Source: CALLPQ01 sp039819545 (GTDB taxonomy: Bacteria; Pseudomonadota; Alphaproteobacteria; Caulobacterales; Parvularculaceae). From it: 64,000 nucleotides of DNA. Location of the stretch: the NCBI GenBank assembly GCA_039819545.1, contig JBCBRS010000010.1, forward strand, positions 61,099-125,098, given 5' to 3'. Shown piece by piece: positions 25,249-34,620 of the stretch (its first letter is position 1; every line of letters starts with the position of its first letter). The notes under the pieces are model-generated. The model had not been told where the DNA came from. It did no database searches and worked only from the letters and a program-made list of their open reading frames with translations. Both the position numbers and the translations under genes were made by a program.

Positions 25249-27510
25249 ATGCCACTGCCGAACGATGGCACACCGACATCATCGCACTCGTCAGCCGACG
25301 CGCCGTATCTGGTGGCGCACTGTGATGAGGCCTATCACCTAACCGACGTAAACGATGCGTTTGCAGACTTCTTTGGGGTACCGGCCAAGAACTGGGTTGG
25401 GATAGAATTTTGCCCTGGTGGCAAACCCGATACCCCTATCGGTACACGGACCTTCCGCACAAGCGTGCGCGGCCGTGATGGTGAAAGGGTCATCTACTGG
25501 AAAGAAGAACACGCCGCCGGCGGTGGTATCACGCTGACGGGGACGATGCGCGATGGCGACGCTGCACAAGGACAAGGGCCCCATCCAGAAAAAGCCATTG
25601 ACAATGCCAGCGACACGCTCGGCGCCGCAGGGTCCTATCCACAAAAAGAGGTCGGTGGCAGCATTCTCGATCGTCTTCATGGAGGCGGGTTTGATCCGGA
25701 CACTGCAGGCCACCGCAGCGATTTCAAGATCAAGTTTCTGGCCACCATGAGCCACGAAATGCGAACCCCGCTCAACGGTATTCTCGGCATGACGGGATTG
25801 CTGCTCGATACCCCGCTTGATGCCAACCAACGCGCCTATGCCGACGCCGTCCGTGAATCCGGCTCGGTTCTCCTTGCCCTGATCAATGATCTTCTCGACT
25901 ACTCAAAATTTGAATCCGGCAAATTTGAGCTTGATAACACGACCTTTGATACCCACGCCTTGTTCCACGGTGTGGCAGAGTTACTGTGCCCCCGGGCAGC
26001 CGATAAAGGCATTGAGATTGCCACGGTACTCGACCCATCCGTACCCGCCCGTTTACGTGCTGATCAGGCAAGGCTGCGCCAGATTCTGGTCAACCTTGTG
26101 GGCAATGGCGTGAAATTCACTGACGAGGGCGGTGTTGTTATTGAGGTGTCGGCCGAAGACCTTGACGCCCGTGAAATCAATCTTGTGGTCCGTGTACGCG
26201 ATACCGGTGTCGGTATGAAGACCGATACCCGGTCCGCAATTTTTGAAGAATTCTCGCAAGTGGGCGCCGATAGCGAACGCAAATTGGAGGGAACCGGCCT
26301 TGGCCTTGCCATTGCCAAAAAGCTGACAGAAGCCATGGGCGGACAAATCAGCGTAGAGAGCGACATTGGCGTCGGCAGCGTCTTTCAATTCAATGTAAAG
26401 GCAGAAGCCGCGGCGCCTGCAGCCATGCCGAGCCTTGACGCTGCGTTCCCGGTCGTTCTGTTGACGGCGTCACCCGTCTTGGCGCGAGCCACCAGAATGC
26501 AGTTACAGGCTGTGGGTCACCGAGACATTAGGGTCGTGGAAACAGAAACTGACGCGCTTGTATTTCTCAAGGACAACCCATCGGCACTTTTATTGTGTGA
26601 CAGCAGTTTTGCCCAGAGCGGCGGTGTCTCCCTTACCCGGGCGGCGCAACGCTCTCTAGTCCTCCTGACTCCAGTGATGCGCCAGCAGTTGGAACTCTTC
26701 CAGCAACAAGGTTTCGACGGTTATCTGATTAAGCCAGTGCGCCAGCAATCTTTACACGAACAGTTAAATCCGTCCGTGTCGCGCCAATCTACCCCTAGCC
26801 TTCGGGGGCAAGAAACTGACGAACTCGGTACAAAGCGTAGCCGCAAAACGGCGCCACCCGTGTCACCATCACGCGGCGAGCCCCCCGCCAATGAAATTGC
26901 CGATATGATTGCAACGCTTGCTGGTACGCCCATTGCCGGGAGCGGGGAAGCCAGCAGTCAGGAAGACGGTGGCAAAACACCGGAAAATTTCGCAACGACG
27001 ATGCAGACATCAAAAACCGCGCCAGAGAGCACCCCTGCCGACCCTGAAAAATCGACCCCATCTGCGCTTGGGGCCCAGTCCGGATCAAAGTCCGGGTCAA
27101 AGTCCAGGTCAAGGCCGCCGCTGACTATTCTGCTTGCGGAGGACAACCGCATCAATGCAATTCTGGCGACGGCGCTGATTGAACGGGAAGGTCACGACGT
27201 TGTTGTGGCCGTCAACGGTGTTGAGGCGATTGCTGCGCTGGAGGCGCAAGATTTTGACATGATCCTCATGGATATGCACATGCCCGAAATGGATGGCCTG
27301 GCCGCCGCGCGGGCCATCAGAGTGCTTGACACGCCGAAGGCAAAGATACCCATCATTGCGCTCACGGCGAATGCCATGGCCTCCGACCGGAAAAAATGCC
27401 TCGACGCCGGAATGGATGATTTCCTCTCCAAACCCTTTGAGCCAGAGGACTTTACCCACATGCTTACAAAATGGTCGGGAGGGGCCGGGTCACTCGAACA
27501 AGCGTCTTAG
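25249..27510 (+). CDS. PAS hybrid sensor histidine kinase with two receiver-type domains
   Basis: A 753-residue cytoplasmic hybrid kinase with no membrane helices. A PAS-like domain (about 15-100) is followed by HisKA (FLATMSHEMRTPLNGI, H169), a HATPase domain with DTGVGM and GTGLGLAIAKKL, a degenerate receiver-like domain (about 400-505) that lacks the acidic pair but keeps a central Asp and KP, a Ser/Pro/Lys-rich linker with SGSKSGSKS repeats, and a C-terminal receiver with D675 in ILMDMHMPEMDG and K in LSKPFEPEDF. No Hpt is present. It resembles caulobacterial soluble hybrid kinases. The stop codon falls inside repeat R1. Confidence 0.88.
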   Translation: MPLPNDGTPTSSHSSADAPYLVAHCDEAYHLTDVNDAFADFFGVPAKNWVGIEFCPGGKPDTPIGTRTFRTSVRGRDGERVIYWKEEHAAGGGITLTGTMRDGDAAQGQGPHPEKAIDNASDTLGAAGSYPQKEVGGSILDRLHGGGFDPDTAGHRSDFKIKFLATMSHEMRTPLNGILGMTGLLLDTPLDANQRAYADAVRESGSVLLALINDLLDYSKFESGKFELDNTTFDTHALFHGVAELLCPRAADKGIEIATVLDPSVPARLRADQARLRQILVNLVGNGVKFTDEGGVVIEVSAEDLDAREINLVVRVRDTGVGMKTDTRSAIFEEFSQVGADSERKLEGTGLGLAIAKKLTEAMGGQISVESDIGVGSVFQFNVKAEAAAPAAMPSLDAAFPVVLLTASPVLARATRMQLQAVGHRDIRVVETETDALVFLKDNPSALLLCDSSFAQSGGVSLTRAAQRSLVLLTPVMRQQLELFQQQGFDGYLIKPVRQQSLHEQLNPSVSRQSTPSLRGQETDELGTKRSRKTAPPVSPSRGEPPANEIADMIATLAGTPIAGSGEASSQEDGGKTPENFATTMQTSKTAPESTPADPEKSTPSALGAQSGSKSGSKSRSRPPLTILLAEDNRINAILATALIEREGHDVVVAVNGVEAIAALEAQDFDMILMDMHMPEMDGLAAARAIRVLDTPKAKIPIIALTANAMASDRKKCLDAGMDDFLSKPFEPEDFTHMLTKWSGGAGSLEQAS

Positions 27511-27656
27511 AGTCTAAACGAAAAATCGGTTTTGCCTGTCGAAAACGCTTTTTTTGAGAACCGGATCGCAGCGTACACGGAGTACGTGAGCACCGGAAGC
27601 GCAGAAAATAGCGTTTGCAGACGGCATAACTAGAGTTTTCGGTTGGGCTCTGAGAC
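27506..27656. repeat. Dispersed imperfect palindrome R1, copy A
   Basis: About 150 bp that match copy B at 53747-53896 over their whole length with scattered substitutions. The element is itself an imperfect inverted repeat: the left arm CGAAAAATCGG...GAAAACGCT mirrors the right arm AGCGTTTGC...GTTTTCG around a central GTAC-ACGGA-GTAC. It includes the stop codon of the kinase gene and abuts R2 copy 2. No ORF or transposase is inside, so it is a REP/MITE-like element. Confidence 0.8.
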
Positions 27657-27756
27657 TGCATCCACGGTTTCTTGTATTGAGAACGCAGATTCGTTTTTTT
27701 ATTCGCCACTCGTTCGAACCCAAAAACCGTTCACCCTTTTTATGAACGCGCTCCAG
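27653..27756. repeat. Dispersed palindromic repeat R2, copy 2
   Basis: Aligns with 13715-13819. The shared blocks are AGACTGC at the start, a TTCTTGT...GA..AACGCAG segment, a run of seven T, CGTTCGAACCCAAAAACCG, and CTTTTTnTGAACGCGCTC at the end. The first hairpin is weaker than in copy 1. It directly follows R1 copy A between the kinase and pheA. Confidence 0.7.
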
Positions 27757-27765
27757 ATGGCCCTG

Positions 27766-28614
27766 TTAGGGTAACTCACCACGCTGACGGGCCGACGGAT
27801 AGATGCCGAGAATTTTGAGAGATGAGGAGAAGAAGCCAAGCTCCTCCAGCGCGAGTTGTACCGCCCGTTCATCCGGGTGCCCCTCAATATCAGCATAGAA
27901 CATGGTGGCGGTGAAACTGCCTTCCAACTGATAGCTTTCCAGCTTAGTCATATTGACGCCATTGGTGGCAAATCCCCCCAGCGCTTTATAGAGCGCAGAC
28001 GGAATATTGCGGACCTGAAATACAAAGCTGGTGACAATCGTACCATCATCGGCTGTTACATCACCCGGTTCGCGGGCCATCAATAAAAACCGCGTCGTGT
28101 TATGACCGCGATCTTCAATATCTTTCTTCAGGATCGTTAAGCCATAGGTTTCAGCTGCCATAACCGAAGCAATGACACCCACGTCGGTCTGCCCCTGTTC
28201 GGCAAGGGTACGCGCCGCGCCAGCGGTATCGCCGCTCGCCTCCGGCTTAAAGGGGTAGTCCGTAAACAGACGACGACACTGACCCAATGCCATCACATGA
28301 CTACGTACGGTTTTGATATCGTCCAAACAAACCCCGGGCCGGGCCATCAATTGATGGTGGATCGGCATAAAATATTCACCGGTAATATGCAGGTCAGACT
28401 GGGGCAACAAGACATGGATATCGGAGACACGGCCCGCAAGCGAATTTTCCACCGGCAGCAAGGCAAGCTCTGCCTGGCCTTCGCTTACCGCTGCCATGGC
28501 TTTTTCAAACGTGGCACAGGCAACCGGCTCAAAATCAGGTTGAAACGACCGGCAGGCCAGATCTGAATAGGCCCCGACTTCCCCCTGAAACGTGATTTTT
28601 CCTGTCTTAACCAT
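27766..28614 (-). CDS. pheA: Prephenate dehydratase
   Basis: A 282-residue monofunctional prephenate dehydratase of the alphaproteobacterial type. It has the N-terminal FQGEVGAYSDLACR, the LPVENSLAGRV loop, the catalytic NTTRFLLMAREP motif, and a C-terminal ACT domain (IPSALYKALGGFATNGVNMTKLES) for phenylalanine feedback. The regulatory ESRP motif reads ESYQ here, as in many alphaproteobacteria. No chorismate mutase domain is present. It converts prephenate to phenylpyruvate. Confidence 0.93.
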   Translation of the reverse strand: MVKTGKITFQGEVGAYSDLACRSFQPDFEPVACATFEKAMAAVSEGQAELALLPVENSLAGRVSDIHVLLPQSDLHITGEYFMPIHHQLMARPGVCLDDIKTVRSHVMALGQCRRLFTDYPFKPEASGDTAGAARTLAEQGQTDVGVIASVMAAETYGLTILKKDIEDRGHNTTRFLLMAREPGDVTADDGTIVTSFVFQVRNIPSALYKALGGFATNGVNMTKLESYQLEGSFTATMFYADIEGHPDERAVQLALEELGFFSSSLKILGIYPSARQRGELP

Positions 28615-28750
28615 CGACTACCGCTCGCCGCCATTCATCCGTATAGGATTTTTAGGGGATGCAGACACCCCGCGTTCTACGTTGAACTGCAAATTATATG
28701 CCCGGGCGAGGCCTGCCAAGGTCTACGCATTCCCTAGCGACCATCTTCGC

Positions 28751-29461
28751 TTATGACGCGTCAGAATAAGCCGCCCACAAAGGCGTCTCGCCGAGACCCG
28801 AGACGAAGTCGTCATGGGCTTTTTTCTCATCATCGGTAACCAGGGTCGCTAGCGGTGTGGGCCGCACCTTTGCCGGGGTGCGATCAACACCGGTGTTGGT
28901 GCTTGTCCCGGTCTCGTTCCGGAAATTCAGTCCAGCCTGACGCCCGCCGGTAAGCTGAATATAAACCTCCGCAAGCAGCCGCGAATCGAGTAACGCGCCA
29001 TGGCCGTCGCGTTCGCGCTCTGATGTGCTGATGTCAAAACGCGAGCACAGCGCATCGAGATTGGCGGGGGCACCGGGGAATTTCCGCCGCGCCATCAACA
29101 GCGTGTCGAGCAGCTTGTTCTTCAATATCGGCAACCCTGCCGCCGCCAACTCTGCGTTGAGAAAAGGCAGGTCAAAGCCTAAACCGTTATGGGCAATCAA
29201 TTCCGCGTCACCCACGAAGTCGAGGAAAGCCTGCGCCACCTCGGCGTCGGCAAAGACCGGCTTGTCCCGCAGGAACTTCCCCGAAATGCCGTGCACACGG
29301 TAGGCGTCCTGCGGCATGTCCCGTTCGGGGTTCACATAGACGTGAAACCTACTGCGGGTAACCGCGCCGCGCACCATTTCAATCGCACCGATCTCAACAA
29401 TGCGGTGGCCCTCGGCAAATTTGAAGCCGGTTGTTTCAAGGTCAAAAACAATCTGTCTCAT
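28751..29461 (-). CDS. dnaQ: DNA polymerase III epsilon subunit
   Basis: A 236-residue DEDDh exonuclease. Exo I is FDLETTGF (D7, E9), Exo II has AHNGLGFDLPFLN, and Exo III is HGALLDSRLLAEVYIQL with the catalytic His and Asp. The C-terminal part after residue 185 carries the alpha-binding tail. It proofreads as part of the replicative polymerase core. It lies 53 nt upstream of cckA on the same strand. Confidence 0.94.
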   Translation of the reverse strand: MRQIVFDLETTGFKFAEGHRIVEIGAIEMVRGAVTRSRFHVYVNPERDMPQDAYRVHGISGKFLRDKPVFADAEVAQAFLDFVGDAELIAHNGLGFDLPFLNAELAAAGLPILKNKLLDTLLMARRKFPGAPANLDALCSRFDISTSERERDGHGALLDSRLLAEVYIQLTGGRQAGLNFRNETGTSTNTGVDRTPAKVRPTPLATLVTDDEKKAHDDFVSGLGETPLWAAYSDAS

Positions 29462-29514
29462 GATGAAAACGCTAGCTTGATTTTATTGACCTGAGATAGG
29501 CCGGGTTTTCCCTA

Positions 29515-32244
29515 TCAGGATGATTTTTTGTCGGGCACACCCACCAGGTCTTTTACCCGCGCGGCCAGCTCTTTTGCGGCGAAAGGCTTTTGCAAATACC
29601 CTGCCCCTTTGAAGTCATCGATCTGGTCGCGCATGGCCGTCTCCGCGTAACCGGACATAAAGATAACGCGCGGGTGATGGTCAAACTGTTCGCGGGCTTG
29701 GCGAACAAAAACCGGGCCATCCATTTCCAGCATCATCACATCGGAGATAATCAGGTCAAACTCCTCTGCCCCCTCACGCTCAAAGAGGTCGAGCGCATCG
29801 GTACCGTCACAGGCCTCCTCAACCTCGTACCCGCGCCCGCGCAGGGCCGTAACCACAAACCCGCGCACGGCGTCTTCATCCTCGACAACCAGAATGCGCC
29901 CATTGCCGGTAAGGTCCGCAACGTCCTCCGGCACGTCCGCCGGTTCGGCCAACCCATCAGCCTCCAGAAAAGCGGGAAGATAAATGCGAAATGTCGCGCC
30001 TTTTTCCGCCGTATCCTCAAGCACAATGGCGCCGCCCATTTGTCCGATCACGCCATAAACGGTAGAGAGCCCAAGCCCCGTGCCCTTACCCACCTCCTTG
30101 GTGGTAAAAAATGGATCGAAGATTTTAGAGGCAATATCTTCCGGAACACCCGGGCCCGTATCGCTCAATTCGATCATCACATGGTCCTGCGGAGCAAGGC
30201 CGGTAAGCCCGGTGGCCGGGATCTCCGCTTCCGGAATATGCGCGGTACGGATTGTCAGCCTGCCCCCACCAGGGCCCATGGCATCACGCGCATTCACCGC
30301 CAGGTTCATGATCGCTGATTCCAGCTGATTCTGATCAACTTTGACAGGGTGGAGGCCCCGCCCATTGATTAATTCCAGACGCACTTTTTCACCCACGGCG
30401 CGGTCCAGAAACTTTGTAAAATCACGCAAGAGTTCAGTAATGGACAGCACCCGGCGCTGCATCGTCTGTTTACGGGAGAATGCCAGAAGTTGCTTTGTCA
30501 GATTGGCGAGCCGTTGGCTGTTCTCGCGGATCACCACCAGCTGATCATAGCTTGGGTCGCCCACCGGATGGTTCATCATCAACAACTCACAGTTCCCCAG
30601 AATTGTCTGGAGAAAATTGTTGAAGTCGTGGGCAACCTCGCCGGCAAGATTGCCAATCGCTTTCAGTTTTTGATCCTGACCGTGATCAAGCTCCATCTGC
30701 TTACGGGCTGTCACCTCATTGGAAAAAATCAGCGCCCGACGGCTGCCATAGGCACCGCGTCGGCGGCTCACAGGTTTTACATGCAGTGCATAGACCCGTG
30801 CGGCCGGACCGTCGCCAACCCGCGCCTCAATGATCTGCCCGCTTGCAGGATTGTTCGTGCGTCGCTTTACCTCCCGGGCAAGCTCATCAATTACATCGGC
30901 AGACAGCAATTTTGAAATGGCCGGGCGCCGGGCACCCTGTCCAAATACATCTGAAAATGCCTTGTTGGCTTCAACGATTTTCGCGTCCTTGCCAAATTCA
31001 CCTTCAACAATTGCCACACCGAATGGCGCTTCCGCCACGTCGCCAGACAGGGTCAACTCTTCGACGTCAGCGCTTTCCTCTTCGATGGTAAGCTCAACAC
31101 AGACGAAACCTTCCCCGGCGCCGCCTTGGGCAAAGGCACGAAAGTCACCGGCAATTGGCCCGGCATGTTGACGCCTCACCTGCGCTGTCTGCACCTGCGC
31201 CTCTTCGGCCCACAGCGCCTCTACCAACTCTGCTGTTTCGCCAAGGATCACATCGTCAATATGGTGTAGGCTTCCCTTTGCGGCCCCGAGTTGCTCGCGC
31301 ATGGCCGCATTGGACCAGGCAATCTGGCCCGAGCGTTCAACCGCAAAGATAGGGCGTAAATAATCCGCATACGCCGCGGCAAGGGCATCATGCTCCTCTT
31401 CTGCCACGGGGAGCTCCCGCAAGGTCCATGCCGAATGGTCCTCATCATGCTCAATGGGGGCGACACTCACCTCAAAACGCCGGCGTTTCGCCTGATCGCC
31501 AAAACCGATGAGCTGATAAATATCTTCACACGCACTATCACCACTGCGCGCCGCGCGGCACAGGCGGAAAATCTTCATGGCCTCCGCGCCCTGTTGAGCG
31601 AAAAGCCGTTCAATGCGTGGCGGGATGCCAGCGTCATTGACCACATGCGCTTCCTCGGCAAGGCGCTGGTAACTTGCGTTGCCGAATACGACGATGCCGT
31701 CTCGCCGGGTGACAAGACGCGCATCGCGGTCATTGGTAATAATCTGTTCAGCGAGACCCAGGGCCGACAGAGTTTGCGCGCCCGCAAGCGGTTGCGCCGC
31801 CACATCTATCAGCTCGCGCTCAGCCCGCGGCACAACACCGGTCAGCAAAATCGGTGAAAAGGCGCGCATCACAACCCCAACCAGCACGAAGGAGGTTAGG
31901 ACGATCATCCCCACCACAAGATAAAAGACAGCCTGCGAATTATTGAGGGAAACCATCATCAAAAGGATCAACGCCGCAAGCGCCCCGGTGAGCCCCAGCC
32001 AGAAGCCGCCTGCCATTAGCGTGTTCAAGGCCCTACCCGGGCGGCCCGCCGGATGTATGGTCGTTTCGGGTTCGGGGCCCGGACCCTCCATTAAAGGCGC
32101 CGCGTCGTCTGATGCATCGTTTCCCAGATGCTCTGCATCGCGCACCAGCCGGAGTTTTGTATCCGGGGTATCGTCATAATTGCCGTTATCTGTTCCGGTA
32201 TCAGTCGCAACAACCGGGTCGGCGAAGGGTTTGGGGAGCGCCAC
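29515..32244 (-). CDS. cckA: Cell-cycle hybrid histidine kinase CckA
   Basis: A 909-residue membrane kinase. Two N-terminal helices (about 77-125) are followed by PAS-like segments (about 165-250, 290-370 and 400-500), HisKA with EVAHDFNNFLQTIL (H539), a HATPase with DTGPGVPEDIASKIFDPFFTTKEVG in parts, and a C-terminal receiver with D835 in IISDVMMLEMDGP. The HDFNN motif, the long EVNK linker and the position next to flhB identify CckA, the kinase that feeds ChpT, CtrA and CpdR. The N-terminal cytoplasmic extension before the helices is Asp/Thr-rich. Confidence 0.93.
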   Translation of the reverse strand: MALPKPFADPVVATDTGTDNGNYDDTPDTKLRLVRDAEHLGNDASDDAAPLMEGPGPEPETTIHPAGRPGRALNTLMAGGFWLGLTGALAALILLMMVSLNNSQAVFYLVVGMIVLTSFVLVGVVMRAFSPILLTGVVPRAERELIDVAAQPLAGAQTLSALGLAEQIITNDRDARLVTRRDGIVVFGNASYQRLAEEAHVVNDAGIPPRIERLFAQQGAEAMKIFRLCRAARSGDSACEDIYQLIGFGDQAKRRRFEVSVAPIEHDEDHSAWTLRELPVAEEEHDALAAAYADYLRPIFAVERSGQIAWSNAAMREQLGAAKGSLHHIDDVILGETAELVEALWAEEAQVQTAQVRRQHAGPIAGDFRAFAQGGAGEGFVCVELTIEEESADVEELTLSGDVAEAPFGVAIVEGEFGKDAKIVEANKAFSDVFGQGARRPAISKLLSADVIDELAREVKRRTNNPASGQIIEARVGDGPAARVYALHVKPVSRRRGAYGSRRALIFSNEVTARKQMELDHGQDQKLKAIGNLAGEVAHDFNNFLQTILGNCELLMMNHPVGDPSYDQLVVIRENSQRLANLTKQLLAFSRKQTMQRRVLSITELLRDFTKFLDRAVGEKVRLELINGRGLHPVKVDQNQLESAIMNLAVNARDAMGPGGGRLTIRTAHIPEAEIPATGLTGLAPQDHVMIELSDTGPGVPEDIASKIFDPFFTTKEVGKGTGLGLSTVYGVIGQMGGAIVLEDTAEKGATFRIYLPAFLEADGLAEPADVPEDVADLTGNGRILVVEDEDAVRGFVVTALRGRGYEVEEACDGTDALDLFEREGAEEFDLIISDVMMLEMDGPVFVRQAREQFDHHPRVIFMSGYAETAMRDQIDDFKGAGYLQKPFAAKELAARVKDLVGVPDKKSS

Positions 32245-32318
32245 GGGGTAATACCTTGGTTATGATTTTGACGTGATAGCATACCCGATTCGGCAAGGCG
32301 AAAGGCGCCCACCAAGAA

Positions 32319-33392
32319 CTATTGGCGCGCCGGTTTGCGGCGCGAGAGGATAAACCCGATAATCTTTGCCACTGCCTCATAATGCGCGACGGGAATAGCC
32401 TCATTCAGCGCCGCCGCCGCATGAAGCGCCCGGGCAAGCGGCGGGTTTTCCACAACCGGGACACCGTGGGCGCGGGCCGTCTGGCGCATGCGCAAGGCAA
32501 GATCATCCTGGCCTTTAGCGGTACAAACGGGCGCATCGTTCACCCCCTCTTCATAGGCGAGGGCCACGGCAAAGTGGGTTGGATTCATGATCACAACCGT
32601 TGCTTCTTTCACAGCGGCGATGGTGCGCTGGCGCGCCTGTCGGTCGCGGATCTGGCGCTGCCGGGTTTTGACCTGTGGGTCGCCATCAGTTTCTTTTTGC
32701 TCGCGGCGCACCTCCTCGCGGGTCATCCGTAGACGGTGTTTCCAGGAACGCAACTGCCATGCATAATCAAGCCCAGCAATCACCGCCATGGCCATACATA
32801 CCGCCAGCAAGAGACGCCCAAGCATTGCGGCCGCCGTGATAAGGATCGTCGATGCAGGGGCCCCGAGGATTGCTACAAAATCCTGACGAGACGCCCAGAA
32901 AACGCCGCCAATAACCGTCCCCATAATGAGGAGTTTGGCAAAGCCTTTTAGAAAATTGGCCAGCCCCTGTGGGCCAAACACCCGCCCCACACCTTTGATT
33001 GGGGACAATTTGGAGAGCGAAGGCTGCATCCGCTTGGTCGTAAAAACGGGTCTGGCCTGGACCATATTCCCGGCCACGGCCGCTACCCAAAACAAGGCGA
33101 CGACCATTAAAAAAGGCGCAGCAAGGCTTGCGACCAGCATGGCGCCCAGCCGATGCAACCCGGGTCCATCAACAATGATCGCGTGGGGACGCTCTACAAA
33201 TCCTGTCAGCGTCTGGCCCATCATGCCCGCGGCAGGCCCTGCCAGAAACCACAGCGCCATCAGCGCGGCAAACAAGGACAGCGCAACAACCATTTCCTGA
33301 CTTTTCGGGGCATCACCCTTGCGCCGCGCGTCGGCCAATCGTTTGGCCGTTGGCTCCTCGGTACGCTGGGACTGGTCATCGGTCTCGGCCAT
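32319..33392 (-). CDS. flhB: Flagellar export apparatus protein FlhB
   Basis: A 357-residue FlhB with four membrane helices (about 33-210), a cytoplasmic linker EEVRREQKETDGDPQVKTRQR, and the self-cleavage motif NPTH at N270. Cleavage between N and P switches substrate specificity from hook to filament. It is preceded by fliR with a 9-nt gap and followed by cckA 74 nt downstream, an order seen in Caulobacter relatives. The C-terminal domain ends KIIGFILSRRKPARQ. Confidence 0.97.
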   Translation of the reverse strand: MAETDDQSQRTEEPTAKRLADARRKGDAPKSQEMVVALSLFAALMALWFLAGPAAGMMGQTLTGFVERPHAIIVDGPGLHRLGAMLVASLAAPFLMVVALFWVAAVAGNMVQARPVFTTKRMQPSLSKLSPIKGVGRVFGPQGLANFLKGFAKLLIMGTVIGGVFWASRQDFVAILGAPASTILITAAAMLGRLLLAVCMAMAVIAGLDYAWQLRSWKHRLRMTREEVRREQKETDGDPQVKTRQRQIRDRQARQRTIAAVKEATVVIMNPTHFAVALAYEEGVNDAPVCTAKGQDDLALRMRQTARAHGVPVVENPPLARALHAAAALNEAIPVAHYEAVAKIIGFILSRRKPARQ

Positions 33393-33401
33393 GCGTGCCC
33401 C

Positions 33402-34196
33402 TTATGGACTAAAGGTGCCAAGAAGGGTGGCAAAGTCAGACAAGAACCAACTCATCATCAATCCACTCATCAGCATAAAGACAAAGAGACCGAGAAGCAG
33501 GTTAGCCGGGAGCAACATGAAGAAAACCTGCACCTGCGGGATCAATCGATTGAGAATACCGGCGCCGCCGTAAAAAATGAGTCCAAAGAGGATAAAGGGC
33601 GCCGCCAGGCGCACGCCGAGCGAAAAGGCCTGGCCCAGCGTCTCCACCATCGCGGCCGTCATATCGCCAATCGGTAGTGCACCGCCGGGGACAAACAGGG
33701 CATAGGAATCGCGCAATGCGAACAACAGACCGTGGTGCAGATCAGTGACGAAAATCATGGTCGTGCCAAACACCGCCAGAAAACCGCCAATAATCGCGCC
33801 TTGCAATTGTTGGGTGGGATCAAAAATCTGCGCCAAAGACAAGCCGATTTGAAAAGCAATAATCTGTCCGGCGATATTCAAGGCACTGACAAACACTCTG
33901 GCCATCAATCCCAGAAAAAGCCCAATGCCTGTCTCCTTGAGCAAGATGATTGCGAGACCTGATGCTGAGAGGACATTCTGATCAGCCATCCCCGCAAGAG
34001 ACAGTGTGGCTGGATAAAAACCCGCCACCGCAGGCACAAGCGCAAGCGTCACCGTGAGCGCCGCCATAAGACGGATACGCGGGATCAACGAAAAATCACC
34101 CAGCGCAGGCGCCGCCATGAAGAGCGCACCAACCCGGCAAAAGACGGCGATAAAAACCAACGCATTAAACGGTAGACTATCGAGCGCAAAGGTCAC
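33402..34196 (-). CDS. fliR: Flagellar export apparatus protein FliR
   Basis: A 264-residue integral membrane protein with about six helices. Typical FliR features are VFIAVFCRVGALFMAAPALGDF at the N-terminus, QIIAFQIGLSLAQIFDPTQQ in the centre, and LLPANLLLGLFVFMLMSGLMM near the end. It forms the FliPQR export gate with FliQ, whose gene ends 9 nt upstream. Confidence 0.97.
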   Translation of the reverse strand: MTFALDSLPFNALVFIAVFCRVGALFMAAPALGDFSLIPRIRLMAALTVTLALVPAVAGFYPATLSLAGMADQNVLSASGLAIILLKETGIGLFLGLMARVFVSALNIAGQIIAFQIGLSLAQIFDPTQQLQGAIIGGFLAVFGTTMIFVTDLHHGLLFALRDSYALFVPGGALPIGDMTAAMVETLGQAFSLGVRLAAPFILFGLIFYGGAGILNRLIPQVQVFFMLLPANLLLGLFVFMLMSGLMMSWFLSDFATLLGTFSP

Positions 34197-34205
34197 GGAC
34201 CACCC

Positions 34206-34490
34206 CTACAAGGCGACAGGCCCGGTGCCCGTGGCAATCATGGCATAGAGTTTGAGCGCAAATTCACCGAGCACCGCCCCCATAAATGGTAAGGCAAGCC
34301 CCAGCACCAGAAACATCACAATAATGCGCGGTACAAAGACGAGTGTCATCTCCTGGACCTGCGTCAACGCTTGCAACAGCGCAATCACAAATCCCACCGC
34401 AAGACCCGCCATCATTGCCGGCCCGGCAACCATCAAGGTCACCCAGAACGCCTCGCGGCCAATATCCAGCAATGTCTCACCGGTAAACAT
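34206..34490 (-). CDS. fliQ: Flagellar export apparatus protein FliQ
   Basis: A 94-residue two-helix protein with the conserved GLAVGFVIALLQALTQVQEMTL loop region in parts and FVPRIIVMF. It is slightly longer than the usual 89 residues. It heads the fliQ-fliR-flhB operon. Upstream on the minus strand a TTAACC hexamer (34512-34517) resembles a CtrA half-site, but the second half is missing. Confidence 0.96.
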   Translation of the reverse strand: MFTGETLLDIGREAFWVTLMVAGPAMMAGLAVGFVIALLQALTQVQEMTLVFVPRIIVMFLVLGLALPFMGAVLGEFALKLYAMIATGTGPVAL

Positions 34491-34620
34491 AGGCAGAATT
34501 TGCCGGGTTTTGGTTAATTTATGGCAAAGACGGATGGGGGCTGCAGCTGTATTTCAAAGGTTTTTAGGGGTGCGGGTCGCCCCTAAAGAACCCTCTGCAG
34601 CAGCCAACACCAACACCCGA

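Noticed and set aside
27064..27114. Direct repeats in the kinase linker (TCAAAGTCCGG-like units)
   Set aside because: They encode the SGSKSGSKS linker and look like ordinary low-complexity expansion.
34563..34587. TTTAGGGG/CCCCTAAA hairpin downstream of fabH
   Set aside because: No T run on either strand; not called a terminator.
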